DNA of 64,000 nt from Krasilnikovia cinnamomea (GTDB lineage: Bacteria; Actinomycetota; Actinomycetes; Mycobacteriales; Micromonosporaceae). Below the pieces are notes generated by a model. The model searched no databases. It had not been told where the DNA came from and worked only from the letters and a program-made list of their open reading frames with translations. The stretch covers positions 7,316,001 through 7,380,000 of the forward strand of contig NZ_SHKY01000001.1 in the NCBI RefSeq assembly GCF_004217545.1, written 5' to 3'. The translations under genes and the position numbers were made by a program. Positions 19,997 through 28,426 of this stretch are shown one piece after another (position 1 is the stretch's first letter; each line of letters starts with the position of its first letter).

Positions 19997-20647
19997 TCAG
20001 GCGCGGCGGGCCATCACGGCGTCGCCCACCGCGGCCTCGGCGTGCCCGACCAGCTCCTGGAGCATGGCCGGCAGCCGGCGGCGTAGCTGGTCGAACAGGT
20101 GCTCACGCTCGCGAGCGTCGTACGTGACGAGCAGGTGCTGGTCGAGGCCCGTGGCGAGGATGAGCCCGGCCAGCACGAGGTCGGGGATGTCGAGCAGCTC
20201 ACCGCGGCCGACCGCCGTGCGAACCCGGCTGCCGGGCCAGCCCGCGACCGCGTTGTCCACCGGCACGTACGTGACCCGGTGGCCCCGCAGCCCGCGCCGC
20301 TCGTGGCGGTGGACGAGCCCGGCGCGGCTGAGCCGGCGGGCGACCAGGTCGGTGGCGACCCCGGTGGCCAGGAACGAGATCCATTCGCGGACCTGCCGGT
20401 GTTGCGGCTCCCGGATGAGCTGTTCCAGCACGGCCGTGGTGGCGGCGTCGGTGGTGGGCCGGTCGTCCACTATGGTGATCCGCCCGTCGCGCAGGTCCAG
20501 CCGCCGCCACAGGATGAGCTCGGCCAGCAGGCCGGCGGCCAGGCCGAGGCCGAGGGTGGCGGGGCTGAGCAGGCACCGGCCGCGCGGGGTGTCGTGGGCG
20601 GCGAGGAACAGGTCGTCGGCGAGTGGTAGCTGCGGCGGTGACGCCAC
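19997..20647 (-). CDS. GPP34 (GOLPH3-like) family protein
   Basis: This 216-residue protein has the bacterial GPP34 layout: N-terminal LADDLFLAAHD, then the helical segment CLLSPATLGLGLAAGLLAELIL, the ligand-like motif LRDGRITIVDDRP, and a C-terminal DARERE-H region. In eukaryotes GOLPH3 binds phosphatidylinositol 4-phosphate at the Golgi; actinobacterial members have no established role. The GTG at 20647 is chosen because GAGAGGAGA sits 6-8 bases upstream; the ATG 59 codons earlier gives a non-homologous Arg/Pro-rich extension. It is upstream of, and likely co-transcribed with, the permease. Confidence 0.8.
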   Translation of the reverse strand: MASPPQLPLADDLFLAAHDTPRGRCLLSPATLGLGLAAGLLAELILWRRLDLRDGRITIVDDRPTTDAATTAVLEQLIREPQHRQVREWISFLATGVATDLVARRLSRAGLVHRHERRGLRGHRVTYVPVDNAVAGWPGSRVRTAVGRGELLDIPDLVLAGLILATGLDQHLLVTYDAREREHLFDQLRRRLPAMLQELVGHAEAAVGDAVMARRA

Positions 20648-20971
20648 TGCCCGTCTCCTCTCGGCCGGCTGTCGCCGCCCGGCGGGCGGTGCGTCGGCAG
20701 GTACGGTTCGTCGCCGCGTCGGTGGCCGCCCCGGGCCGGGTGTGTCCATCCCTTCATCACGGTGCGCTGTCCCCGCGCGACATCGCGTAGCATGCCAGCG
20801 CCACTGGCAGTGCGCAATGTCCACGGCGGACAGATCGGGCGTCCGATGTGGACGTTGCGTAGATGAACGTCGACACCCCGCACGGAGCTGCGGGGATAGG
20901 CAGCCGCCGGCAACTGTTGCGGTGGGCGTAACAGGAACTTCACGCGAGCGACGCGATCAAGGCGGCGTTAG
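20648..20971. other. Long divergent intergenic region
   Basis: About 320 bases between GPP34 and the dioxygenase promoter carry no credible ORF. One compact hairpin (CCCCGCA, loop CGGAGC, TGCGGGG) lies at 20876-20895. Nothing else was recognised. Base composition dips towards A/T only at the right end, where the dioxygenase promoter begins. Confidence 0.5.
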
Positions 20972-20983
20972 TTGACGAATCAA
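20972..20983. promoter_or_regulatory. TTGA-N4-TCAA operator 1
   Basis: TTGACGAATCAA is a dyad covering the -35 region. A second copy follows 37 bases later. The pattern resembles MarR-family operators. Binding here would hinder polymerase. Confidence 0.5.
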
Positions 20984-21000
20984 ATAAACCGGCGTACTGT
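20972..21000 (+). promoter_or_regulatory. Promoter of the dioxygenase gene
   Basis: TTGACG (20972-20977), a 17-base spacer and TACTGT (20995-21000) form a good actinobacterial vegetative promoter 36 bases before the start codon. The -35 box overlaps the first TTGA-N4-TCAA operator. Confidence 0.65.
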
Positions 21001-21008
21001 CGGTTTAG

Positions 21009-21020
21009 TTGAAGCGTCAA
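21009..21020. promoter_or_regulatory. TTGA-N4-TCAA operator 2
   Basis: TTGAAGCGTCAA lies just after the predicted transcription start. An inner inverted repeat, TAAACCG and CGGTTTA, sits between the two operators, so the whole promoter is symmetric at several scales. Confidence 0.5.
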
Positions 21021-21035
21021 CCTGAAGGACTTGTC

Positions 21036-21809
21036 ATGAACACCCACATGCCCGCGCTGTTCCTCAGCCACGGCGCGCCCCCGCTGGCCGACGACCCGCT
21101 GTGGGTGGCCCAGCTGCAGGCCCTGGCCGCCGGGCTGCCCCGCCCCCGCGCGATCCTCGTCGCCTCGGCGCACTGGGAGTCGGCGCCGCTCATGCTGGGC
21201 GCCACCACCCCGGTCCCCCTCGTGTACGACTTCGGCGGCTTCGCCCCCCGCTACTACCAGGTCCAGTACCAGGCCCCCGGCGCGCCCGAGCTCGCCGACC
21301 GGGTGGCCGCGCTGATGCCGGACACCGAGACGGTCGCCCGCACCGACCGCGGTCTCGACCACGGCGCGTACGTCCCGCTCAAGGTCATGTATCCGGACGC
21401 CGACATCCCCGTGCTGCAGATGTCGCTGCCCACCCTGGAGCCGGACCGGCTGCTGGAGCTCGGCGGGCGGCTGACCCCGCTGCGCGACGAGGGGGTCCTC
21501 ATCGTCGCCTCCGGCTTCACCACGCACGGCCTGCCGTTCCTGCGCGACTTCCGGACCGACGCCCCCGCCCCCGGCTGGTCGCGCGAGTTCGACTCCTGGG
21601 CGGCCGAGACCCTGGCCCGCGGGGCGGTCGACGAGCTGGCCGACTTCCGCGAGCGGGCCCCCGGCATGCCCTACGCCCACCCCACGATCGAACACTTCGC
21701 CCCGGTGTTCCTGGCCCTGGGCGCCTCCGGAGATCCGGAGCGGGCCCCCGGGCAGCCGATCGACGGCTTCTGGATGGGCCTCGCGAAACGCTCGCTGATC
21801 ATGGCCTGA
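21036..21809 (+). CDS. 4,5-DOPA dioxygenase extradiol-like (LigB/DODA family)
   Basis: This 257-residue class III extradiol ring-cleavage dioxygenase resembles YgiD/DODA. Metal and catalytic residues are visible in FLSHGAPP (residue 11), VASAHWES (residue 41) and GLDHGAYVPLKVMYP (residue 110), and the late YAHPTIEHFAPVF supplies another histidine. It should cleave a catechol next to the diol; the physiological catechol is unknown for bacterial members. The start at 21036 has GAAGGAC seven bases upstream and lies just after the operator-rich promoter. No regulator gene is adjacent. Confidence 0.9.
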   Translation: MNTHMPALFLSHGAPPLADDPLWVAQLQALAAGLPRPRAILVASAHWESAPLMLGATTPVPLVYDFGGFAPRYYQVQYQAPGAPELADRVAALMPDTETVARTDRGLDHGAYVPLKVMYPDADIPVLQMSLPTLEPDRLLELGGRLTPLRDEGVLIVASGFTTHGLPFLRDFRTDAPAPGWSREFDSWAAETLARGAVDELADFRERAPGMPYAHPTIEHFAPVFLALGASGDPERAPGQPIDGFWMGLAKRSLIMA

Positions 21810-21823
21810 CCACGGACTTTCAG

Positions 21824-21851
21824 GGTTTTCCCAGCGGGAACCGGGAAAATC
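21824..21851 (+). terminator. Hairpin between dioxygenase and TerC genes
   Basis: GGTTTTCCC, a 10-base loop and GGGAAAATC form a nine-pair stem (one G-T). It may end the dioxygenase transcript or attenuate read-through into the TerC gene. Confidence 0.4.
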
Positions 21852-21891
21852 GGTGGCATCTGACGTCTCGATGCCCGGAGGTTCGCCGATC

Positions 21892-22899
21892 ATGTTGGAG
21901 GTCACCGCGCTCGGCTGGACGCTGACCATAGCGGTCATCGTCGCGCTGCTTGCGCTGGATCTGACCATGGGCATTCTGCGCCCACACGTCGTCGGCTTCC
22001 GCGAGGCCGCCGCGTGGTCGGTGTTCTACATCGCCATCGCGGTCGCCTTCGGCCTGGTGTTCGCGAGCGTCGCCGGCTGGGACCTGGGGGCGCAGTACTT
22101 CGCGGGTTACATCGTCGAGAAGAGCCTGTCGGTCGACAACCTGTTCGTCTTCGTCATCATCATGAGCACCTTCGCGGTACCGGAGAAGTACCAGCAGGAG
22201 GTGCTGACGTTCGGCATCATCATCGCCCTGGTGCTGCGGGTGATCTTCATCGCGCTCGGGGCGACCCTGCTGTCGCTGTTCTCCTTCATGTTCCTGATCT
22301 TCGGGCTGGTGCTCATCTGGACCGCGGTGCAGCTGTTCCGGCACCGCGACGAGGACCCCAGCATCGAGGACAACGCCCTCGTGCGGGCCACCCGGCGGAT
22401 CCTGCCGGTCACCGACGAGTACGTCGGCGGCAAGCTGTTCGCCCGCGTCGACGGCCGGCGCGTGGCCACCCCGCTGTTCATCGTCCTCATCGCGATCGGC
22501 AGCACGGACCTGCTGTTCGCGCTGGACTCCATCCCGGCCGTCTTCGGGGTCACGCAACACGCCTACATCGTCTTCGTGGCCAACGCGTTCGCGCTGCTCG
22601 GCCTGCGGGCGTTGTTCTTCCTCGTGAAGGGCCTGCTGGACCGGCTGGTGTACCTGTCCACCGGCCTGTCGGTGATCCTCGCGTTCATCGGGGTCAAGCT
22701 GGTGCTGCACTGGGCGCACACCGCGATCAGCCCACAGATCCCGGAGATCAGCACCCCGGTGTCGCTGGCCGTCATCGTGGCGGTCCTGGTGATCACGACG
22801 GTGGCGAGTCTGATCAAGGTACGGCGCGACCCGGACGCCATCGCGCACGCGGGCAGCGTTCGCAGCCACGCCCGCGACCAGCGGCCCGCCGAACACTGA
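21892..22899 (+). CDS. TerC-family integral membrane protein
   Basis: This 335-residue membrane protein has eight to nine hydrophobic segments. It carries the TerC family signatures EKSLSVDNLFVFVIIMSTF near residue 79 and TDLLFALDSIPAVFGVTQ near residue 205, whose acidic residues are thought to bind metal. Family members are linked to tellurite resistance or to manganese export and metalation of exported proteins. GGAGG lies 10 bases before the ATG at 21892; the upstream GTG at 21853 gives a non-conserved extension. A strong hairpin ends the gene. Confidence 0.9.
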   Translation: MLEVTALGWTLTIAVIVALLALDLTMGILRPHVVGFREAAAWSVFYIAIAVAFGLVFASVAGWDLGAQYFAGYIVEKSLSVDNLFVFVIIMSTFAVPEKYQQEVLTFGIIIALVLRVIFIALGATLLSLFSFMFLIFGLVLIWTAVQLFRHRDEDPSIEDNALVRATRRILPVTDEYVGGKLFARVDGRRVATPLFIVLIAIGSTDLLFALDSIPAVFGVTQHAYIVFVANAFALLGLRALFFLVKGLLDRLVYLSTGLSVILAFIGVKLVLHWAHTAISPQIPEISTPVSLAVIVAVLVITTVASLIKVRRDPDAIAHAGSVRSHARDQRPAEH

Positions 22900-22906
22900 A
22901 CGCAGA

Positions 22907-22933
22907 CCGCCCCGGCCACCATGGCCGGGGCGG
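22907..22933 (+). terminator. Terminator after the TerC gene
   Basis: CCGCCCCGGCC, loop ACCAT and GGCCGGGGCGG form a perfect 11-pair stem 8 bases after the stop. It also serves the converging small gene. Confidence 0.75.
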
Positions 22934-22959
22934 TGCGGCGTCCTTGATCGGTACGGCAC

Positions 22960-23208
22960 TCAGGCGGCGCGCAGGCCGCCCGGGCCGCTGGCGCGGTGCT
23001 GACGCGCCTGGTCCTGCCGGTCGAGGATCTCGCGGATCTCCCACACCTCCTGCGGGCGGTGCCGGTTCAGCGTCACCGCCAGCTCGGTCCGCTCCGCGGG
23101 GGTCACAACCGCCGCGAGTTCCGTCTCGAGTTCCCGCCGGGCGTTCCGCTCGATCCGGCGGTGCGCCCGGCGGAGCTGGGCGGCACGGATCCGGGTCGCG
23201 AAGTCCAT
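22960..23208 (-). CDS. Small charged helical protein, unknown
   Basis: This 82-residue basic and acidic helical protein has many Arg and Glu residues (RIRAAQLRRAHRRIERNARRE) and a central LAAVVTPAERTELAVTLNRH. No membrane segment, metal motif or known family is recognised. A strong site, GAGGAGGG, precedes the ATG, which supports it as a real gene. It converges with the TerC gene at a shared terminator. Confidence 0.65.
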   Translation of the reverse strand: MDFATRIRAAQLRRAHRRIERNARRELETELAAVVTPAERTELAVTLNRHRPQEVWEIREILDRQDQARQHRASGPGGLRAA

Positions 23209-23367
23209 GAAAGAGCCCTCCTCACGTTGGGTTATCGGCGAGGCATCGTTGCCTGTGGGTTCAACAATCGACCCGGAATCGTTCTTCCCTGCATCAGCCA
23301 GGTAAAACTCTCGCTACGGGGGTGACAGCCACCACGTGACCCTGTGCGGCAGGTCACCCTGCGTAAG

Positions 23368-26160
23368 TCAGGCGTCCACTGCGGGCCGCACCGGCCCGGC
23401 CACGGCGCCCGTCATCGGCCCCAGTCCGGTCAGCCGCGACGTCAGCTGCGTACGCGAACGCACGCCGACCTTGCGGTAGACCCGGGTGAGGGTGGCCTCG
23501 ACGGTCTTGACGCTGAGAAACAGCCGGGTGGCGATCTCCCGGTTGCTGGCCCCGTCGCGGACCATCGCCGCGACCCGCGCCTCCATCGAGGTCAGTCCCA
23601 GGTCGGCCGGGGTCGTGCCGGTCAACGGGGTGGAGGTGCCGGCCATGGCCCGCTCCGTCTGTTCCGCCCACGGCTTCGCCTCGACCTGCAGGAAGATCGT
23701 CAGGGCGGCCCCGATCGCGACCCGGGCCGCGGCGTACCGGCGGCGACGCCGCTCCGCGCCGCCCTGCACCAGCAGCGCGTGCGCCTGCTCGATCGGCTGC
23801 CGCAGCTGCTCGAAGTGCCGCGCCGCGGCGGCCGAGAGCACCACCGCCGAGTCGGCCTGCCCGCTCTCGGAGAGCACCACGGCGGTGGCCCGGTCGAGAT
23901 ACCCGGCCATGCCCGGCGCCCCCGCCAGCCGGTACGCCGCCGCCCGGGCCTCGGCGAGCGTGGCGGCGGCCTCCGCGTGCTCGCCCAGGGCGGCCAGCCC
24001 ACCCGCGAGATCACCGTGCCAGCGCACGATCATCGGATCGGTCGCACCCACCGACTCCAGGTCGCGCAGCCGGCGCAGCGCGTCCACCCCGGCCCGCGTG
24101 TTCCCGGCCCGCAGCTCGGCCTGGCCCAGCGCGTGCAGGTTGCGGAGCAGATAGATGCTGTCGCCCTCCTGCTCGCTGGCGCGCACCCCGCGCCGGGCGA
24201 AACCGGCCGCCGCGGCGAGGCTGCCCCCGGCCAGTTCCGCCACCGCGGCGGTGTACCAGGTCGGTCCGGGGCTCAGGCCCGCCCGCTGGGCGCACGCCAC
24301 CGCCCGGTGCGCGTAGCGCAGCGCGTCCCGGCAGCGCGCGGCCCGCGTGGCCACCTCGGACAGGCTGCGCAGCACCTCCACCAGCGCCTCGCCCGTACGG
24401 TCCTGCTCGGCGACCGCCAGCAGCCGCAGCAGGTCGGCGCGCGCCTCGTCGAGCCGGTCGTCGACCATGGCGAAGCGGGCGGCCAGGTACCGCGGCCCGA
24501 GATGCAGCCAGCCCGGTACCTGATCGGCGGGCAGCGCCAGTGCCCGCTGCAGGGTGCGCGTCCACTCCGGCTCGCCGCGCAGCCGCTGCGCCTGAGCCAG
24601 CGTGCTCAGCACCATCGCCTCGGTGGTGGGGTCGCCGGCCAGCCGGGCCGCGGTGACCGTCCGCCCGGCCTCGGCGATCGTCGCGTCCAGGTCGCCGGCC
24701 ACCATCGCCGCCCAGGTCAGCCGCAGCCGCACCGGGCCCACCAGCCCGGGATCGTCGCCCGCCTCCACCAGGGCCGCGGCGAACATCTCCCCCATGTCGG
24801 CCAGGGCCTGCCCGGCCAGGTCGAGCAGGACCAGCCGGGCCCGGACCCGGTGCTCGGGCGGCGCCTCGGCGGCCAGCACGGCCTCCGCGGCCCGCCCGGC
24901 CAGCGCCGGAGCGCCCGCGGTGGCCGCCGTGCGGGCGGCGGCCACCAGCCAGTCCAGCCGGTGCGCCGCCAGCGCGTGCGGGCACCGGTCGGCGGCCAGC
25001 AGGTACAGCTCCGCGGCACTGCGACCGGCGCCGCGGCTCGCGGCCCGCTGCGCCTCGGCGGCCAGGGCGCGGGCCACCTCGGAATCGGGCCGGCCACTTT
25101 GCAGCGCCCGGTGCCGCACGGCGTCCGTGGCGCCGACCGCCGCCGCCGCGAGTGCGCCGTGCACCGCGGCGCGCCGGGCGGCGCCCGCATCCTCGGCCAG
25201 CACCTGCGCCAGCGCGGGCGGGACGAACCGGATGGCGTCGCCGTCCAGTTCCACCGCGCCCGCGGCCGCCGCCAGCCGCAGTTCCCGCTCGGCGTCCTCG
25301 CGCCCGGCCCGGATCAGCACGGTGGCCGTCGGCTCCGTGGCCAGCGCCGCCAGCAGCAGCGTGTCGGCGACCTCGGCGGGCAGCGCCGCGACCCGTTCGC
25401 GCAGCAGGGCGCGCGCGGGTTCGGGCAGGGGCGCCGGCCGCCACGCCGGGCCGGGTGGCATCGCCGCGCCCAGGGCCAGCGCCAGGAACGGGTTGCCGCC
25501 GCTGGCCTCGTGCAACCGGCTGGCCGTGCGGCAGGGCAGACCGTGGGCCTCCAGCAGGGCGGTCAGGTCGTCGGCGGACAGTGGCGGCACCGCCAGCTCA
25601 CTGACCGGCGCCGGGCACAGCCGTACGGCGCGGCGCCGCCCCGCCGCGTCCGGCAGGCGCTGCGCGGCCAGCACCCGCACCCGGGGGCCGGGGCGGCGAC
25701 GCATCGCGAAGCCGATCAGTTCGGCGGACTCGGCGTCCAGCCACTGCACGTCGTCGAGCACCAGCAGCACGGGGGCCAGCCGCGCGCACTGGGCCAGCAG
25801 CAGCGGCAGCACGAGACGGCGGGCCAGCACGGTACCCGCGGTCCGGGAGGACACGCCCTGACGCAGGGCGGCCAGCGCGGCCCGCTGGGCGCCGGGCAGG
25901 GCCGCGGCGGCGGGCGGCGGGACCTGGTCGACGAGGTCGGCGACGCCCGCGTACGGCACGGCCCGTTCGGTGCGCGCCGGGCGCAGCCGCAGCACCAGGT
26001 CCCCCCGGGCCGTGGCGGCGGCGCTCACGGCGTCCAGCAGGGCGGTCTTGCCGATGCCGGCCGGGCCGTGCAACGCGACGCCGCCCCCGGCGGCGAGGCG
26101 GCCCGCGATCGCCGCCAGCAGCGACGCCCGCCCGAACAGGGCGGTCTCGTCCGGCTGCAT
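23368..26160 (-). CDS. LuxR-family regulator with AAA ATPase (LAL type)
   Basis: This 930-residue large ATP-binding LuxR regulator has an N-terminal STAND-like ATPase with Walker A GPAGIGKTALLDAV near residue 33 and Walker B VLLVLDDVQWLD near residue 134. A long TPR-like helical middle (residues about 350-830) follows. The C-terminal HTH_LuxR domain has LTSMEARVAAMVRDGASNREIA, LSVKTVEATL and RVYRKVGVRSRTQL near residue 880 onward. Such proteins often control carbohydrate or secondary-metabolite genes after ligand binding. Nothing in the immediate neighbourhood is an obvious target; the leftward secreted hydrolase-like gene upstream is the nearest candidate. Confidence 0.9.
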   Translation of the reverse strand: MQPDETALFGRASLLAAIAGRLAAGGGVALHGPAGIGKTALLDAVSAAATARGDLVLRLRPARTERAVPYAGVADLVDQVPPPAAAALPGAQRAALAALRQGVSSRTAGTVLARRLVLPLLLAQCARLAPVLLVLDDVQWLDAESAELIGFAMRRRPGPRVRVLAAQRLPDAAGRRRAVRLCPAPVSELAVPPLSADDLTALLEAHGLPCRTASRLHEASGGNPFLALALGAAMPPGPAWRPAPLPEPARALLRERVAALPAEVADTLLLAALATEPTATVLIRAGREDAERELRLAAAAGAVELDGDAIRFVPPALAQVLAEDAGAARRAAVHGALAAAAVGATDAVRHRALQSGRPDSEVARALAAEAQRAASRGAGRSAAELYLLAADRCPHALAAHRLDWLVAAARTAATAGAPALAGRAAEAVLAAEAPPEHRVRARLVLLDLAGQALADMGEMFAAALVEAGDDPGLVGPVRLRLTWAAMVAGDLDATIAEAGRTVTAARLAGDPTTEAMVLSTLAQAQRLRGEPEWTRTLQRALALPADQVPGWLHLGPRYLAARFAMVDDRLDEARADLLRLLAVAEQDRTGEALVEVLRSLSEVATRAARCRDALRYAHRAVACAQRAGLSPGPTWYTAAVAELAGGSLAAAAGFARRGVRASEQEGDSIYLLRNLHALGQAELRAGNTRAGVDALRRLRDLESVGATDPMIVRWHGDLAGGLAALGEHAEAAATLAEARAAAYRLAGAPGMAGYLDRATAVVLSESGQADSAVVLSAAAARHFEQLRQPIEQAHALLVQGGAERRRRRYAAARVAIGAALTIFLQVEAKPWAEQTERAMAGTSTPLTGTTPADLGLTSMEARVAAMVRDGASNREIATRLFLSVKTVEATLTRVYRKVGVRSRTQLTSRLTGLGPMTGAVAGPVRPAVDA

Positions 26161-26337
26161 GCGGGTATCCAGGGCCGTCTCCCCAGGTTGGCCGATGGCT
26201 GATCGCTCTCAGCCTAGGAAGAGGCGCCGTGTCACATCAATGATTTTGCATAGAGCGATCCGTCGATCTTGTCACAGCGTGTTCTTGTTCTCGTTCTTCT
26301 TCCGGTTCCCGGCGCCCTGTGCCGCAGGATGTCGCGA

Positions 26338-27198
26338 CTACGGGGAGTCCCGCAGCGTGCTCCACGATCCGTAGTGGTGCACGGCGATGCCGGCGAACGC
26401 GGGGTAGCCGGCGGCGGCCACGTCCACGTCGTCCAACGTGTTGGCCAGCCGTTGCTGGCCCTCCTCGAAGAAGGTGCAGTACGGGCAGTCCGGCAGGGAC
26501 GCGGTCTCGGCGGCCAGCCGTACCGGGATCCCGGCGGCGCCGCCGCGCAGCAGCATGTCGGCGCCCACGTCCATGATCGAGTTCGGGCCGGTGGCGGTGT
26601 CGCGGTAGCTCATCACGGTGACGGCGTCCACGCGGGCCAGCACCGCGTCGGCCAGCGTGCCGCCCTCCAACGGGATGGTGTCGTACCAGAAGGGCACGTC
26701 GACCTCGAGCGGCCGGGCGTCGTCGGCCTGTAGCGCGTCGAGCAACGCGACGAACGCGGCCACCGTGCCCGGCTGGTCGGTGCTCCAGGCGTTGAGCGCG
26801 TACGGCTCCACGTCGACGTGGCTGCGCGCGAACAGCTTGGTGCCGAGCGCGGACTTCTGCCAGGCCCGCGCGCCCTCGATGTCGAACACCCAGCCCGGCT
26901 CGCCACCGAGCGCCGACAGCGTGATACCGGCCCGGTCGGCGCGCTTCTTGAGGTCCTTGAGCCGCGTCAGGTCGCCGCTGGCGGCGACGTTGGGCTCGAC
27001 GTACGTGAAGATCTCCCGCACGTCGTGGTCCGTGGCCCAGGTGATGACCGTGGCGGGATCGGCACGGTTCCACAGCCACATCGCGCGCCCCGGCGCCGCC
27101 GCCCGGGCCGGCGCGCCCACCGCGGTGCCGGCCACCGCACCCGCGGCGGTCAGCACGACCGCACTCACCACAGCCGCCACGGCCCGCCACGATGCCAT
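26338..27198 (-). CDS. Secreted TIM-barrel-like protein, unknown
   Basis: This 286-residue protein has a clear signal peptide (RAVAAVVSAVVLTAAGAVAG, cleavage near the ARAAAPG site at about residue 35). The mature part looks like a small TIM barrel of a glycosidase-like type: AMWLWNRADPATVITWA, IFTYVEPN, a conserved acidic pair in HVDVEPYALNAW near residue 140, VDAVTVMSYRDTA, and the ending IAVHHYGSW. Candidate acidic active-site residues are in the DVEPY segment, but no family is confirmed and no substrate can be named. The ATG at 27198 puts the signal peptide at the N-terminus. Confidence 0.7.
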   Translation of the reverse strand: MASWRAVAAVVSAVVLTAAGAVAGTAVGAPARAAAPGRAMWLWNRADPATVITWATDHDVREIFTYVEPNVAASGDLTRLKDLKKRADRAGITLSALGGEPGWVFDIEGARAWQKSALGTKLFARSHVDVEPYALNAWSTDQPGTVAAFVALLDALQADDARPLEVDVPFWYDTIPLEGGTLADAVLARVDAVTVMSYRDTATGPNSIMDVGADMLLRGGAAGIPVRLAAETASLPDCPYCTFFEEGQQRLANTLDDVDVAAAGYPAFAGIAVHHYGSWSTLRDSP

Positions 27199-27321
27199 CC
27201 GAGGCCCCGATTCGCCGAAGGGATCGCGTGCTTCGCCGCCCACGGTAGTCAGGCGGGCCGGTCCCGGAGGTCGAACGTCGACAAGCGAGGGTGCTGGTGA
27301 CCTTCCGGGTGACAGGCGCGC

Positions 27322-28323
27322 TCAGGTCGACGCGCGCCGCACGACCCGGGTGATGTCCTCCCCCGGTCCCGGCGGGGCGGGCCGCCCGTGGATCACCTCG
27401 ACGATCGTCGCGGCCAGGTACTCCGCGAGCGCCGCCTGGTCCGTGGTGACCGTGCTCAGCGCCGGGTCGGCCAGGCGGGCCGCGACGATGTCGTCCACCC
27501 CGATGACCGCGAGGTCGCCCGGCGCGGTCAGGCCGCAGGCGCGTAGCCCGGCCAGCACGGCCAGCGCCACCTCGTCGTTGTACGCGCACACCGCGGTCAC
27601 CCCGGCGTCGCGCCAGTCCCGCACCACCGCCGCCGCGGCGGCACCGTCGAGCGGCACCGTACGGCTCACCGGAGCGGGCAGTCCCAGCCCCGCGCAGGCC
27701 GCCCGGGCCCCGTCCCGGCGCGGCTCGGCGAAGATGGCCACCCGAGGGTCGTCGGGGTACGCGTACCCGAGGCGCGGGTGCCCGAGCGCGGCCAGATGCT
27801 CGGCCTGCAGCCGGCCCACCCGCTGCTGCGGCACCTCGAGTTCGCCGGGGCGCCGCCGGGACCGGCCCAGCAGCGCGACCAGCGACGCCACCCCGGCGGC
27901 GCGCATCGCCGCGATCTCGGCGGCCGACAGGTCCTCGAACGCCAGCACCGCGGCCGGGGTGATCGCCTTCCAGATCTCCGCGATCGGCCGGTCCTCGCGG
28001 GTGGACGGGTGCGCCACGAACGTCATCCCCCGGCGGGCCAGCGCGGCGGAAAGGTTGCCGAGCAGCGCGCCGACCTCCGGCCCGACCGGCCAGTCGGGCA
28101 GCAGGCACAGCACCACGTCGGAACGCCCGCTGCGCAGCGTCCGGGCCGCCGCCGAGGGCGCGTAGTCCAGCCGCGCGGCGGCCTCCAGCACCCGGCGCCG
28201 GGTCTCCGCCGGGATGCTCTGGTGTGGAGTGTCGTTGAGGACGTAGCTGACCGTGGCGCGGGACACTCCCGCCTCGCGGGCGACGTCCGCGCTGGTGACC
28301 CGCCGGACCCTGTCGTCGGCCAT
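27322..28323 (-). CDS. LacI-family transcriptional regulator
   Basis: This 333-residue regulator has the LacI HTH at its N-terminus (TSADVAREAGVSRATVSYVLN, then the hinge helix YAPSAAARTLRSGRSD). A periplasmic-binding-protein-like sensor domain follows, with VIGVDDIVAARLADPALSTV near residue 285. It should bind a sugar-like ligand. No sugar uptake or breakdown gene adjoins it, so its target is not clear. The start at 28323 has GGAAGGAA about 10 bases upstream; the longer frame runs back into the phosphatase gene. Confidence 0.9.
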   Translation of the reverse strand: MADDRVRRVTSADVAREAGVSRATVSYVLNDTPHQSIPAETRRRVLEAAARLDYAPSAAARTLRSGRSDVVLCLLPDWPVGPEVGALLGNLSAALARRGMTFVAHPSTREDRPIAEIWKAITPAAVLAFEDLSAAEIAAMRAAGVASLVALLGRSRRRPGELEVPQQRVGRLQAEHLAALGHPRLGYAYPDDPRVAIFAEPRRDGARAACAGLGLPAPVSRTVPLDGAAAAAVVRDWRDAGVTAVCAYNDEVALAVLAGLRACGLTAPGDLAVIGVDDIVAARLADPALSTVTTDQAALAEYLAATIVEVIHGRPAPPGPGEDITRVVRRAST

Positions 28324-28426
28324 GCGCCCGCCGTTCCTTCCCGTGCCCGGCCGCCGCCCGCGCCGGGCGACGGGTCCACGGTACTGACCTGCGTCGGCGG
28401 CGACGCGGGCGGTCGATGTGGGGCGC

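Noticed and set aside
21810-21891. yybP-ykoY manganese riboswitch before the TerC gene
   Set aside because: TerC genes often carry this riboswitch, but the 82-base gap has only a simple hairpin and no GGGGAGUA-type core.
23209-23260. GCCGATAA flagellar-type -10 box before the small 82-residue gene
   Set aside because: No CTCA or TAAA element stands at the right distance upstream.
23320-23385. Terminator hairpin GGGTGAC/GTCACCC near the LAL gene end
   Set aside because: The arms are separated by a long loop and the pairing overlaps the end of the coding region; too weak to list.
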